Assembly: GCF_017742835.1 (NCBI RefSeq)
Contig: NZ_CP072392.1
Coordinates: 4,239,695 to 4,303,694 of the forward strand
Source of the DNA: Aquabacter sp. L1I39
GTDB lineage: Bacteria; Pseudomonadota; Alphaproteobacteria; Rhizobiales; Xanthobacteraceae
Length of the DNA stretch: 64,000 nt
Direction of reading: 5' to 3'
Shown: positions 1 to 7,764 of the stretch, one piece after another
How positions within the stretch are numbered: the first letter of the stretch is position 1
Layout of the letters: each line of letters begins with the position of its first letter
The notes under the pieces: model-generated
Told to the model about the DNA's origin: nothing
The model's database searches: none
What the model saw: the letters and a program-made list of their open reading frames with translations, nothing else
Program-made: the position numbers and the translations under genes

Positions 1-405
1 CGCCACTTCATCGGCATCGAGCGGGACGAGACCTATGCGCAGGCGGCCCAAGCCCGCATCGATGCGGTGGAGCCCCTGCCCGAATCCGCCCTGATCGCCC
101 CGCCCAGCGCCCGCGAGGCGCCCCGCGTCGCCTTCTCCGCTTTGGTGGAGCGCGGGCTCGTGGCGCCGGGCCTGGAGCTTACCGATTCCAAGGGCCAGGT
201 GCGGGCCGTGGTGCGCGCAGATGGTACGATCGCGCTGGCCAATGCCCAGGCTGTGGGGTCCATCCACCGCATGGGTGCCCTCGCCCAGGGGGCGGAGGCC
301 TGCAATGGGTGGACCTTCTGGCATGTGGAGCAGGAAGGCCGCCGCCATCCCATCGACATGCTGCGCGCCCGCCTGCGCGAGGAAATGGGTGTGCGCTCCG
401 AGTGA
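1..405 (+). CDS. ccrM: CcrM-type adenine DNA methyltransferase, C-terminal part (5' end outside window)
   Basis: The reading frame is open from base 1 and ends at TGA 403-405, giving 134 residues. It begins in the last strand of the methyltransferase fold (RHFIGIERDETY, the usual end of the catalytic domain). It continues into the C-terminal RAMA-type domain with SIHRMGALAQ and CNGWTFWH, which are characteristic of alphaproteobacterial CcrM. CcrM methylates the adenine of GANTC and is cell-cycle regulated in Caulobacter and rhizobia. The catalytic DPPY motif and target-recognition parts lie upstream of the window and cannot be checked. The call rests on the distinctive C-terminal domain, so an orphan Dam-like relative is possible but less likely. 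Confidence 0.8.
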   Translation, partial: RHFIGIERDETYAQAAQARIDAVEPLPESALIAPPSAREAPRVAFSALVERGLVAPGLELTDSKGQVRAVVRADGTIALANAQAVGSIHRMGALAQGAEACNGWTFWHVEQEGRRHPIDMLRARLREEMGVRSE

Positions 406-420
406 GGCTTAGAGCGCGAT

Positions 421-447
421 CCCATCAGATTGAATCAATCTGATGGG
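421..447. repeat. Near-perfect palindrome in the ccrM-omp intergenic region
   Basis: Two 13-bp arms (CCCATCAGATTGA and its exact reverse complement) flank a single A. They lie between the end of ccrM and the convergent outer-membrane protein gene. The RNA could fold into a hairpin and act as a bidirectional terminator, although no T-run follows. It is the left half of a composite repeat whose right half recurs at 61615-61685. Confidence 0.6.
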
Positions 448-453
448 TGAATC

Positions 454-524
454 GCCCTCTCACTCATTGAGACAGAATGCGTGATCCGATCAGCCTGCGG
501 TGCAGGCTGATTGGCGCATGCTCT
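454..524. repeat. Dispersed intergenic repeat, copy 1 (71 nt)
   Basis: This 71-nt block is about 66/71 identical to the reverse complement of 61615-61685. It contains an internal hairpin, CAGCCTGC-ggt-GCAGGCTG, and ends in GCATGCTCT. In both copies the block abuts or slightly overlaps the stop codon of a gene: here the TAG of the outer-membrane protein gene at 523-525. The arrangement suggests a short palindromic repeat family that sits at gene 3' ends. Confidence 0.75.
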
Positions 525-1371
525 AGAAGCGATAGTTGAGGCCGGCGCGCACGATGCTGAAGGCGTAGTCCGCGTTGGCATTCAGGGTGTAGCTGGGAAT
601 GGGGTTGCTTGCAGCCCCATTCAACGTGAAGCTGCTGCTTCCCAGGTTCACATAGAGATATTCGGCCTTCACGGACCAATGCGCGTCGAGACGCGTCTCG
701 GCGCCACCGCCGAGCGTCCAGCCCCAGCGGGTGCCCGATGTGCTGCCCGTCCAGGCATACCATCCCATGCTGTCCCGGATCGTGACATCGGCGCCCGAGG
801 ATGCCACGGCGAGGCCCCCGGTCACATAGAATAGCGTCGGCCCTGCGGCATAGCCAAGGCGGGCCCTCGCTGTGCCGAACCAGGAGCCGTCAATGCTGTA
901 GGACTTGGTGAGGAATTGACCCGGCGTGATCATGGACGCGGTCAAGGCTGTTCCGCTCGTGCCGCTCCCGGCATAGCTCAGGTCCGCCTCGAGGCCAAAC
1001 ACCCAGGCCGCCGCATTTCCCGCAGGGGCCTGCCAGTCGTAGCCGATGGTCCCACCGATGGTGAAGCCGGTCGAGGAACCCCCAAGGGCGTTGTTATATT
1101 GGGCCTGATAGAGGCCGAGATTGGGGTTGGTGAGAAAGTCTCCGGCCACTTGCGGCGTGACGGAGCTGTCGCTGAAGACGGCGCCGGCCACCACACCTAT
1201 GTGAAAGCCCTGCCAGGACAGGGGTGCGGCCGGGAGCGGCGCCTTCACGACGGGCGCAGCCTGCACCGCCAGGTCCGCCCCGTGCCCGTCCGCCACGCCG
1301 ACCATTGCCGTCGTCGCGCAACCCAAAACGACCATGGCGGCGGACCGCCACCGGTTGAAACCGTAGACCAT
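523..1371 (-). CDS. Outer-membrane beta-barrel protein, Omp25/RopB-like
   Basis: A 282-residue protein predicted to sit in the outer membrane. The start at 1371 has a GAGG Shine-Dalgarno about 10 nt upstream and gives a signal peptide with a hydrophobic stretch near residues 11-27. An upstream in-frame ATG at 1500 lacks these features and overlaps the neighbouring gene. After the signal come a linker rich in A and P, then W-x-G-F-H-I-G-V, the usual first strand of the porin_2/OMP_b-brl family. Alternating amphipathic strands follow, and the chain ends in YRF with the terminal aromatic residue needed for BAM recognition. Homologues in rhizobia (RopB, Omp25, Omp31) are abundant small surface barrels. 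An AT-rich stretch at 1450-1475 may hold its promoter. Physiological ligand unknown. Confidence 0.8.
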   Translation of the reverse strand: MVYGFNRWRSAAMVVLGCATTAMVGVADGHGADLAVQAAPVVKAPLPAAPLSWQGFHIGVVAGAVFSDSSVTPQVAGDFLTNPNLGLYQAQYNNALGGSSTGFTIGGTIGYDWQAPAGNAAAWVFGLEADLSYAGSGTSGTALTASMITPGQFLTKSYSIDGSWFGTARARLGYAAGPTLFYVTGGLAVASSGADVTIRDSMGWYAWTGSTSGTRWGWTLGGGAETRLDAHWSVKAEYLYVNLGSSSFTLNGAASNPIPSYTLNANADYAFSIVRAGLNYRF

Positions 1372-1480
1372 GCTGCCCACCTCGCTTGCCCAGCTTGAGC
1401 GGGACCGTAGGGGGGGGCAGGGGCGAGGCGCAATCACGGCAGGTGGGGGCAAATAAAAAATTAACCAATACCGCTCTGGC

Positions 1481-2557
1481 TCATCCCATCTTTTGGGCAA
1501 GCACCTTCTGCATCACCGAAGGCAGGGCCTCCGCCGAGAAGCCCTCCGGGCGCACCCACCGGCACCCGGCGGGCGCGGGCGCGCCAAGGGGAAAGTCGGC
1601 CCGCAGGATCTGCAGCGTCAGGGAAAAGTGCGTGAACACATGGTCCACACGGCCGGGCAGCCGCCGCCATCGTCCTTGCAGCGGCGCATGGACCTCGGGA
1701 TCGGGCACGTCCGCCGCCCAGGGGGTGGAGGGCACCTCGGTCATCTTGGCCAACAGGCCCTTGTCCGGCCGGGTGCGCAGGAGCACGGCGCCATCCGCCC
1801 GCACGGCGAGGAAGGCGATGCCTTGCCGGTGCGGCTTTTCTCCCTTGGGTGCCTTCACCGGATAGCGGGCCGCATCACCCGCCGCGCGCCCGATGCACGG
1901 CTCCATCCAGGGACACAAGCCGCAAGCCGGGGACTTCGGCGTGCAGATGGTGGCACCGAGATCCATCATGGCCTGGGCGAAATCGCCGGGGCGCCGGCGT
2001 GGCACCAGGGCAGCGGCGCGGGCGCGGATTTCCACCTTGCCCTTGGGCAGGGGGGTGTCGATGGCATAGAGCCGGCTTACCACCCGCTCGATATTGCCAT
2101 CCACCGGCGAGGCGGGCAGGTCGAAGGCGATGGCAGCGATGGCTGCTGCGGTGTAGGGGCCGATGCCGGGCAGCTCCAGCAGCGCCGCCTCGTCATCGGG
2201 AAAGGCGCCGCCATGGCGCTCCACCACCGCCTTGGCGCAGGCGTGTAGGTTGCGGGCGCGGGCATAATAGCCAAGTCCGGCCCAGGCGGAGAGCACCTCC
2301 TCCAAAGGCGCGGCGGCTAGGTCCGACACGCGCGGCCAGCGCCGCAGGAAATCCACGAAATAGGGCCCCACCGCCTTCACGGTGGTCTGCTGGAGCATGA
2401 TCTCCGACAGGAACACGTGATAGGGATCGGCGGTCCGCCCTTCCTCGGCGCGCCAGGGCAGGCGCCGGCGGTGGCGGTCATACCAGGCCAGCAGGGCGGC
2501 AGGGTCCGGCTGTGCCTTCTGTGCGGTCGAGGGAGGAGATAGAATGGCGCGCGTCAT
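1481..2557 (-). CDS. mutY: A/G-specific adenine DNA glycosylase MutY
   Basis: A 358-residue base-excision repair enzyme that removes adenine mispaired with 8-oxoguanine. Visible features are the SEIMLQQT helix carrying the catalytic Glu, the helix-hairpin-helix LPGIGPYTA, the VDGN segment with the catalytic Asp region, and a C-x6-C-x2-C-x5-C cluster (CTPKSPACGLCPWMEPC) for the [4Fe-4S] centre. A C-terminal NUDIX-like domain (from about residue 235) reads the 8-oxoG strand. The start at 2557 puts the N-terminus just before the conserved LLAWYDRHRRRLPWR block. The frame stays open further upstream, but that extension would overlap the divergent DUF721 gene and has no family similarity. Size fits the family (350-380 residues). 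Confidence 0.95.
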   Translation of the reverse strand: MTRAILSPPSTAQKAQPDPAALLAWYDRHRRRLPWRAEEGRTADPYHVFLSEIMLQQTTVKAVGPYFVDFLRRWPRVSDLAAAPLEEVLSAWAGLGYYARARNLHACAKAVVERHGGAFPDDEAALLELPGIGPYTAAAIAAIAFDLPASPVDGNIERVVSRLYAIDTPLPKGKVEIRARAAALVPRRRPGDFAQAMMDLGATICTPKSPACGLCPWMEPCIGRAAGDAARYPVKAPKGEKPHRQGIAFLAVRADGAVLLRTRPDKGLLAKMTEVPSTPWAADVPDPEVHAPLQGRWRRLPGRVDHVFTHFSLTLQILRADFPLGAPAPAGCRWVRPEGFSAEALPSVMQKVLAQKMG

Positions 2558-2620
2558 GAGCGGCACCCTGACCGCGGGCGGCGCGGCCGGCAAGATGTAC
2601 GCGCGATCCGCGGGGGAAGG

Positions 2621-3100
2621 ATGAGGATGAGGAAGCCCTTCGGCCCCAGGCCGTTGGCCGATCTGGTGGGCCCCACCATTGCCGATGCCTGCGGGCGTGC
2701 GGGGTTTTCCACTGTCGAGATCGTCACCAGCTGGGACGAGATTGCCGGGCCGGAGCTCGGCCCCCGCTCCATGCCGCTGAAGCTGCAATGGCCGCGCGAT
2801 GGCAACCAGGACGCCACTTTGGTGGTGCGGGTGGAAGGGCCCTATGCCATCGAGATGCAATATGCCGCGCCACAGATTGTCGAGCGCATCAACACCTATT
2901 TCGGCTGGCGCTGCGTGACGCGCATCGCGCTGCGCCAGGGGCCGGTGCCACCCCGCCGTGTGCCGCCCCGCCCGGTGGAGCCCGATCCCGCCCTGGTGGC
3001 GCAGGCGCGGCAGGAGATCGGCACGTTCGAGAATGAGGGGCTGGCGGCCTCCCTGGCTCGGCTCGGCGCCCTGGTGCGTGGAGAGCGCCGGAAATCTTGA
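2621..3100 (+). CDS. DUF721 / DciA-like protein
   Basis: A 159-residue protein divergent from mutY. The N-terminal half carries the DUF721 pattern: W-x-E-I-A-G-P followed by a strand-rich segment (LVVRVEGPYAIEMQY) and a helix that reads I-V-E-R-I-N. The family includes DciA, which helps load the replicative helicase in many bacteria, but alphaproteobacterial members are diverse and the function of this one is not shown. The C-terminal third is proline- and arginine-rich. Two near-adjacent ATG codons (2621, 2627) follow a GGGGAAGG purine tract. The mutY-DUF721-dsbA order seen here is common in Rhizobiales. Confidence 0.8.
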   Translation: MRMRKPFGPRPLADLVGPTIADACGRAGFSTVEIVTSWDEIAGPELGPRSMPLKLQWPRDGNQDATLVVRVEGPYAIEMQYAAPQIVERINTYFGWRCVTRIALRQGPVPPRRVPPRPVEPDPALVAQARQEIGTFENEGLAASLARLGALVRGERRKS

Positions 3101-3331
3101 ACGCGCCGCGCATTGGCGCCCGAAGACCGCCATGTTAAACGCCCACGTCTGGTCCTAGAGGGACAACGCGGTGCCGGCCGGTGGCCGGGCATTCTGCACG
3201 GGGCGGACGGTGTTCGAGCGGGACGAGGGGCAGCGCCTTCGACCATCGATGCACCCGGCTGCTGCGCCGCGGTCTCACTCTGGGACGGCCTGGAAGCGGC
3301 CGTCATGCGCTTCCCTTGTTCGGAGAATTCC

Positions 3332-4006
3332 ATGCTGTTGCACCGTCGCCGGTTCCTGAAGGGCGCAAGCCAGATCGCTTTGTTCGCGGCGGTCGCCGGT
3401 CCCCTGGCGCATCTCCTGGGCGCGGTCGCTCCCGCCCAGGCGCAGACGATCGATCAGGCCAAGCTGATGGCCCCCGCCGCGAGCCCGCTGCCCACGCAGG
3501 GGCTGGGCAATCCATCGGCGCCGGTGACCATCGTGGAATATGCCTCGCTCACCTGCAGCCATTGCGCGGCGTTCCACGCCAAGTCCTTCCCTGAGCTAAA
3601 GGCGAAATATATCGATACCGGGAAGGTCTATTTCATCCTGCGCGAATTCCCCTTCGATCCGGTGGCCACCGCCGGCTTCATGCTGGCGCGCTGCATGCCG
3701 CAGGACAAGTATTTCCCCATGGTGTCCAGCCTGTTCGACACCCAGAAGAGCTGGGCCTTCAGCTCCAATCCGGCGCAGGGGCTGCTCGCGGTCTACAAGC
3801 AGGCCGGCATGACCGAGGCGGACTTCGAGAAGTGTCTCACCGACAAGGAACTGGCGGAGAAGGTCCAGGCCAGCGCCCAATATGCCAATAAGGAGCTGGG
3901 CGTGGATTCCACCCCCACCTTCTTCATTAACGGCAAGAAGCTATCGGGCGCGCTCTCGCCCGAGGACCTGGACAAGGAACTGGCGCCGCTCCTGCAGGGC
4001 AAGTGA
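3332..4006 (+). CDS. DsbA-family thiol:disulfide oxidoreductase, Tat-type signal
   Basis: A 224-residue periplasmic protein with a thioredoxin fold. The N-terminus HRRRFLKG followed by a hydrophobic run and AQA fits a twin-arginine signal peptide cleaved near residue 36. The mature part has the family entry PVTIVEYASLTCSHC, where C-S-H-C is the redox-active CxxC, then a helical insertion. The cis-proline loop is in DSTPTFFINGKK. It resembles the DSBA-like_thioredoxin (BdbD/DsbA) proteins that stand next to DUF721 in rhizobia. The ATG at 3332 is preceded by CGGAG at proper distance. An ATG at 3305 would add nine residues ahead of the RR motif. The redox direction and partner (DsbB or other) are not visible in the window. 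Confidence 0.87.
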   Translation: MLLHRRRFLKGASQIALFAAVAGPLAHLLGAVAPAQAQTIDQAKLMAPAASPLPTQGLGNPSAPVTIVEYASLTCSHCAAFHAKSFPELKAKYIDTGKVYFILREFPFDPVATAGFMLARCMPQDKYFPMVSSLFDTQKSWAFSSNPAQGLLAVYKQAGMTEADFEKCLTDKELAEKVQASAQYANKELGVDSTPTFFINGKKLSGALSPEDLDKELAPLLQGK

Positions 4007-4119
4007 GCCTGCGGGGCGTCCGACCTCCCGCGCGCCGCGTTTCGCCAAACCGTGAGTCCCGCCAATGGGTTTTCGCCTGCGCGGGGCTGGCGAAAGGAGG
4101 TGATTTCGGTCCTGGGGCG

Positions 4120-4148
4120 TTGACAAGGCGCCCCGTGGCCCGTATCAC
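4120..4148 (+). promoter_or_regulatory. Sigma-70-type promoter for rpmJ
   Basis: TTGACA at 4120-4125, a 17-bp spacer, and TATCAC at 4143-4148, about 75 bp upstream of the rpmJ start. The -35 is perfect and the -10 matches 4 of 6 (T-A-T at positions 1-3 and A at 5). Confidence 0.6.
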
Positions 4149-4223
4149 GCCGGCTCGATCCATCAAGACGTGTCGACGAGCCGCGCGGCAAGCGCGCCGC
4201 GGTCGGCCGAAGGCTAGTGTGTC

Positions 4224-4349
4224 ATGAAGATCCGTAACTCTCTCAAGTCGCTCGTCGGTCGTCACCGGGACAACCGCCTGGTCCGTCGCAAGGGCCGCAT
4301 GTACATCATCAACAAGACCCAGAAGCGCTACAAGGCGCGCCAGGGTTGA
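4224..4349 (+). CDS. rpmJ: 50S ribosomal protein L36 (long, zinc-free type)
   Basis: A 41-residue basic protein, [18 protein letters not shown] followed by [20 protein letters not shown] and a final Gly. This is the L36 family of the large ribosomal subunit, the variant that lacks the zinc-binding Cys/His set and is about 41 residues long. Such C-minus forms are usual in alphaproteobacteria. It lies alone between dsbA and a TPR gene rather than in the spc operon, and has its own promoter-like elements at 4120-4148. The gene is complete. Confidence 0.95.
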   Translation: MKIRNSLKSLVGRHRDNRLVRRKGRMYIINKTQKRYKARQG

Positions 4350-4466
4350 TGATCCGGGCCTTTTGGCCCGCCACGCGCCTCTCATCGAGCGTTCGTGATT
4401 TCAACCGCTCCGCCCGAAAGGGACGGGGCGGTTGACGCTTTTGCGGGTGCGGCGGAAACTTGCGTC

Positions 4467-5165
4467 ATGCGCTCATCGTCCGCCTCGCCGCATTGCCCCT
4501 GCCGCCCCGTTCTGGGCCCGTTCCGTCGTCGGCTCGGGCGGGCCGGCCTTGCCGCCGCTCTTGTTCTCCTGGCCGCGCCTGCCACTCTGGCGCAGACCAC
4601 AGGTCCCGTTCCCCGGCCCGGCGTCCCGGAGGCGACCGCGCCCCGCGATGGCGCCGCGCCGCGCGTGCGCCCGCAACGGGATCGGCGGGGTCAACTGGAT
4701 GCCCTGTTCGAGGCCTTGAAGATCGCGCCGGACGACGAGAGCGCAAAGGCGGTGGGCAATCGCATTGATGCCATCTTCGCCCAGTCCGGCAGCGCCAGTG
4801 CCGACCTGCTGATGGCCCGCGCCGAGCTGGCGGCGGGAGCCAAGGAATATGACCTGGCCGTGGAACTGCTGAATTCGGTTCTCACCATCGCGCCGGACCA
4901 TCTGGGCGCGCTCGCCCGCCGTGCCACGATCTTCTATGTCCAGGACGATTATGCCGACGCCCTCTCCGACATCAGCGAGGTGCTGGCCCGCGAGCCGCGC
5001 CACTATACGGCGCTGTTCGGGCTTGCGCTGATCATGCGCGAGCTGGGCGATGACAAGGCCGCGCTCGCCGCCGCCCGACGGGCCCTTGCCATCAATCCCC
5101 ACCTGGAGGGCGCCAAGGATATGGTCAAGGAGCTGGCGGTGACAGTGGACGGGCGGGATATCTAA
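4467..5165 (+). CDS. Exported TPR-repeat protein
   Basis: A 232-residue protein with an N-terminal signal: a basic region, then the hydrophobic AGLAAALVLLAAPATLAQ near residues 27-44. A proline/arginine-rich linker follows. From about residue 110 the chain is built of helix pairs typical of tetratricopeptide repeats, for example YDLAVELLNSVLTIAPDH, YADALSDISEVLAREPRHY and DDKAALAAARRALAINPHLE. TPR proteins in the periplasm usually act as scaffolds, and no partner can be named. The start is uncertain: GTG at 4395 in the same frame would give 256 residues with a longer N-region, and neither start has a strong Shine-Dalgarno. Confidence 0.72.
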   Translation: MRSSSASPHCPCRPVLGPFRRRLGRAGLAAALVLLAAPATLAQTTGPVPRPGVPEATAPRDGAAPRVRPQRDRRGQLDALFEALKIAPDDESAKAVGNRIDAIFAQSGSASADLLMARAELAAGAKEYDLAVELLNSVLTIAPDHLGALARRATIFYVQDDYADALSDISEVLAREPRHYTALFGLALIMRELGDDKAALAAARRALAINPHLEGAKDMVKELAVTVDGRDI

Positions 5166-5290
5166 GGGTTTGAAGAAAGAGTTCGAAATAATAAGTAAGA
5201 AATAGTATTTGTCCTGTGTTTTTTCTTATTCTTGACGCGATATTATTTGTTTTTCTACTGTTTTCGCCTTGATCTCAACCTAAAGCGTGC
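5166..5290. promoter_or_regulatory. AT-rich intergenic patch with promoter-like elements
   Basis: This stretch is strikingly AT-rich compared with both flanks. It contains TAAGAAA (5196-5202) and TTTCTTA (5222-5228) as inverted arms followed by T-rich sequence, possibly a terminator for the TPR gene. It also contains TTGACG (5232-5237), 16 bp, and TCTACT (5254-5259), a possible promoter for the small-peptide genes that start at 5355. Confidence 0.4.
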
Positions 5291-5354
5291 GGCATGGTTT
5301 GAGCAGAAGTCGGTGGGCGCCTGAAAGCGTCTGCGCCACGGCGGAGGCCGCATC

Positions 5355-5558
5355 ATGTCCAAGAACGAGATCGGCAAGGCCGGCGAGGCGCCGGTTGGCC
5401 GGATCCTAGACGACGACCAACTGGAGATGGTCTCCGGCGGCAACAGCATGCGTCACTACTTCCATCGCCTCACGCACGCCAAGGTATCGCGGGGCAAGAT
5501 GCTGCTGGACCAGTTCGTGCAGTCGATCCACGCCGCGCCCGGCCAGAAGAGGGGCTGA
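5355..5558 (+). CDS. Small protein with double-glycine (bacteriocin-type) leader, copy 1
   Basis: A 67-residue product. Residues 17-29 read ILDDDQLEMVSGG, matching the class II bacteriocin / C39-peptidase leader pattern (L-x-x-x-x-L-x-x-V-x-G-G), with the predicted cut after Gly28-Gly29. The remaining 38-residue part is basic and amphipathic (NSMRHYFHRLTHAKVSRG at its start) and has no cysteine. A GGAGG ribosome site sits about 6 nt before the ATG. It is the first of three consecutive small genes that all have a GG motif near residue 30. Family knowledge: such leaders are recognised by PCAT-type ABC exporters, none of which is in this window. Alternatives are a short regulatory or structural protein with a chance motif. 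Confidence 0.72.
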   Translation: MSKNEIGKAGEAPVGRILDDDQLEMVSGGNSMRHYFHRLTHAKVSRGKMLLDQFVQSIHAAPGQKRG

Positions 5559-5701
5559 GGCGTTCATCCCAACGTAAGCGTGACCCGCTGCCCAAGGCGG
5601 CAGGGGCGCTGTGCATCCTCCTCGCGCCGGAATGCGGGCGTGCGCTGCCCAAACGTCCCCTTATCCCGCCGGAACCCCGCCGGCGGCCTGGGGAATTGAC
5701 C

Positions 5702-5738
5702 ACTCGCCAGCAATTCGGCGCCTCCGCGCCTGGCGAGT
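5702..5738 (+). promoter_or_regulatory. Inverted repeat just upstream of the second small-peptide gene
   Basis: Outer arms ACTCGCCAG (5702-5710) and CTGGCGAGT (5730-5738) are perfectly complementary and enclose a second pairing GGCGC / GCGCC. The hairpin ends one base before the AAGGAGG ribosome site of the gene at 5753, so it could be an operator, a terminator for the preceding gene, or a translation-control element. Confidence 0.55.
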
Positions 5739-5752
5739 CAAGGAGGGACATC

Positions 5753-5995
5753 ATGGAACACGACGACGCCCCGGAGCGCAAAGACGCCATGGGCACGCCC
5801 GCCGACGATCGGCCCGTCAGTGACGAGGCGGTGGCCGCCGCTGCCGGCGGCGGCTCCCTGAAGTCGCTTTATCTCGACGTGCAGCGCGGCCTGTGGGCTG
5901 ACAATCCCGACATCCTGCGCGAGGTCATGGCGCGGCATGGCGACAAGCCGGCCGCGTCCGCCCCGCTCCCCGGTGCCGCCCGAAAGGATGTGTGA
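5753..5995 (+). CDS. Small protein with double-glycine leader, copy 2
   Basis: An 80-residue product beginning at the ATG that follows a perfect AAGGAGG site. Residues 21-33 read PVSDEAVAAAAGG, again a leader-like S-D-E-x-V ending in Gly-Gly at 32-33 with a third Gly after it. The part beyond the GG starts SLKSLYLDVQRGLWADNP and ends in an alanine/proline tail; there is no cysteine. The N-terminal 20 residues are strongly acidic and polar, as in GG leaders. The gene lies 39 nt upstream of the third copy, so the two are probably co-transcribed. Apart from the leader the sequence does not resemble copies 1 or 3. No recognised family beyond the motif. Confidence 0.68.
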   Translation: MEHDDAPERKDAMGTPADDRPVSDEAVAAAAGGGSLKSLYLDVQRGLWADNPDILREVMARHGDKPAASAPLPGAARKDV

Positions 5996-6034
5996 CGTGC
6001 AGGGGCCTGTGTGGCCGAGAGAGGGAGAATACGG

Positions 6035-6241
6035 ATGCAGCGGGACAATGAACCCAGCGGCGCGGCTTCGGCCGAGGCAGCGCAAGACGCCACCCCCCTG
6101 TCCGACGCCGCCGCCGAGGCGGCGGCGGGCGGCATGATCGTCAACCAGAACGCGTTCCTCAAATGGGCCCAGACCCACGACCGGCACGGCAACGAGATCG
6201 ACCCCAGCACGGGGCAGATCGTCAAGGCGCCGGAACGTTGA
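6035..6241 (+). CDS. Small protein with double-glycine leader, copy 3
   Basis: A 68-residue product starting at 6035, 8 nt after a GAGGGAG site. Residues 20-33 read TPLSDAAAEAAAGG, with Gly-Gly at 32-33, the same place as in copy 2. The 35-residue part after the GG starts MIVNQNAFLKWAQTHDRHGN and contains a polar, Pro-ending tail without cysteine. The shared position of the motif and the acidic, alanine-rich leader suggest three paralogous or functionally linked precursors. The next gene (pyk) is convergent. The identity of the mature peptide is unknown. Confidence 0.68.
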   Translation: MQRDNEPSGAASAEAAQDATPLSDAAAEAAAGGMIVNQNAFLKWAQTHDRHGNEIDPSTGQIVKAPER

Positions 6242-6297
6242 GGGCGCAGGTCCGCCACCGTTCGACCGGATGACGCGGCATCGGCGCCCCCTGTCGG

Positions 6298-7719
6298 TCA
6301 GTTCTCCTTGACGAAGGCGATGCGCATCATGTTGGTGGCGCCGGGCGTGCCGAAGGGGACGCCGGCGACCACGATGATGCGCTGGCCTGCCTTGGCGAAC
6401 CCGTCCGAAAAGGCGTTGCGGCTGGCCCGCTCCACCATGTCGTCCACGTCGTGGGCGTCCTCGGTGACGACGCAATGCACGCCCCACACCAAGGCGAGCC
6501 GCCGGGCGGTGCCCGCATTGGGGGTCAGCGCGATGGTGAGCGGTTTCGGCCTCTCGCGCGCCACGCGCAGCGCTGTGGCGCCCGAGGAGGTCCAGCAGAC
6601 GATGGCGCCGAGGTCCAGCGTCTCGGCAATCTGCCGGCTGGCGGCGGCGATGGCGTCGGCGGTGGTGGCTTCCGGCTCGCAGCGCTGCGCGTTCAGCACC
6701 GCCCGGTAGGTCGGGTCGCGCTCCACCTCCTCGGCGATGCGGTTCATGGTGGCGACCGCCTCCACCGGATATTTCCCCGCCGCACTTTCCGCCGAGAGCA
6801 TGATGGCGTCCGCGCCCTCGAAGACGGCGGTGGCGACGTCGGACACTTCGGCGCGCGTCGGGACGGGCGCGGTGATCATGGATTCCAGCATCTGGGTGGC
6901 CACCACCACCGGCGTGCCGGAGCGGCGGGCGGCCCGCGTCATCTGCTTCTGCACGCCGGGGACCCGCTCCAGCGGCATCTCCACGCCCAGGTCGCCACGG
7001 GCGACCATCAGCGAATCGGACAATTCCATGATTTCGGCGAGGCGCGCCACCGCCTGGGGCTTCTCCACCTTCACCATCACGCCGGCCCGGCCACGAGCGA
7101 TCTTGCGGGCTTCCGCCACGTCCTCCGGCCGCTGAACAAAGGACAGCGCAATCCAGTCGGCCCCCACTTCCAGCGCCGCGTCCAGATCGGCCCGGTCCTT
7201 GGGGGTGAGGGCGGAAGAGGGGATGGTGGTGTCCGGCAGGCTCACGCCCTTGCGGTCGGAAATGCGACCGCCCACCACGACGCGCGTCACGGCCCGGCCG
7301 GGGCTGACCTCCGTCACCTCCAGGCGGATCTTGCCATCGTCCAGCAGCAGGCCATGGCCCGGCTCCAGCGCCTCCAGGATTTCAGGATGCGGCAGGTGAA
7401 CGCGCTCGGTCGTGCCTGGAGTGGGATCGGCATCGAGCACGAAGGTCGCCCCCGGCTCAAGCATGGCGAAGCCGCCGTCGAAGGTGGCGAGCCGCAGCTT
7501 TGGGCCCTGCAGGTCCACCAGGATGCCGATGGGCCGCTTGTGCTTGCCCTCAATGCCCCGGATGGCGGCCACGAAGGCGCGCAGCTTGTCGTGAGGCGTG
7601 TGGCTCATATTGATACGGAACACGTCCGCGCCAGCGACGAACAATTGCTCGATGACAGCCGGATCGGAGGAGGCGGGGCCCAGTGTGGCAACGATCTTGG
7701 TGCGGCGCTGGCGTCTCAT
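6298..7719 (-). CDS. pyk: Pyruvate kinase
   Basis: A 473-residue glycolytic enzyme that converts phosphoenolpyruvate and ADP to pyruvate and ATP. Clear motifs: TKIVATLGPAS near the N-terminus, FRINMSHT, the active-site signature VMVKVEKPQAV with the catalytic Lys, VARGDLGVEMP for metal and phosphate contacts, and ATQMLESMI. The C-terminal effector domain follows (from about residue 345). Length matches typical bacterial type enzymes (470-480). A GGAGG site precedes the ATG at 7719. The gene is followed on the same strand by nothing close and preceded by the DUF1036 gene 45 bp away, a neighbourhood found in many Rhizobiales. Confidence 0.97.
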   Translation of the reverse strand: MRRQRRTKIVATLGPASSDPAVIEQLFVAGADVFRINMSHTPHDKLRAFVAAIRGIEGKHKRPIGILVDLQGPKLRLATFDGGFAMLEPGATFVLDADPTPGTTERVHLPHPEILEALEPGHGLLLDDGKIRLEVTEVSPGRAVTRVVVGGRISDRKGVSLPDTTIPSSALTPKDRADLDAALEVGADWIALSFVQRPEDVAEARKIARGRAGVMVKVEKPQAVARLAEIMELSDSLMVARGDLGVEMPLERVPGVQKQMTRAARRSGTPVVVATQMLESMITAPVPTRAEVSDVATAVFEGADAIMLSAESAAGKYPVEAVATMNRIAEEVERDPTYRAVLNAQRCEPEATTADAIAAASRQIAETLDLGAIVCWTSSGATALRVARERPKPLTIALTPNAGTARRLALVWGVHCVVTEDAHDVDDMVERASRNAFSDGFAKAGQRIIVVAGVPFGTPGATNMMRIAFVKEN

Positions 7720-7764
7720 GGCATCCTCCAGTTTTTCGTGAGGGCGGGACGCTGAGCGTGCCGC

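Noticed and set aside
1372..1500. N-terminal extension of the outer-membrane protein to ATG 1500
   Set aside because: It would overlap the mutY 3' end, lacks a ribosome site and would bury the signal peptide.
2558..3133. N-terminal extension of mutY through the DUF721 gene
   Set aside because: The extra 190 residues have no MutY similarity and are antisense to a recognised DUF721 gene.
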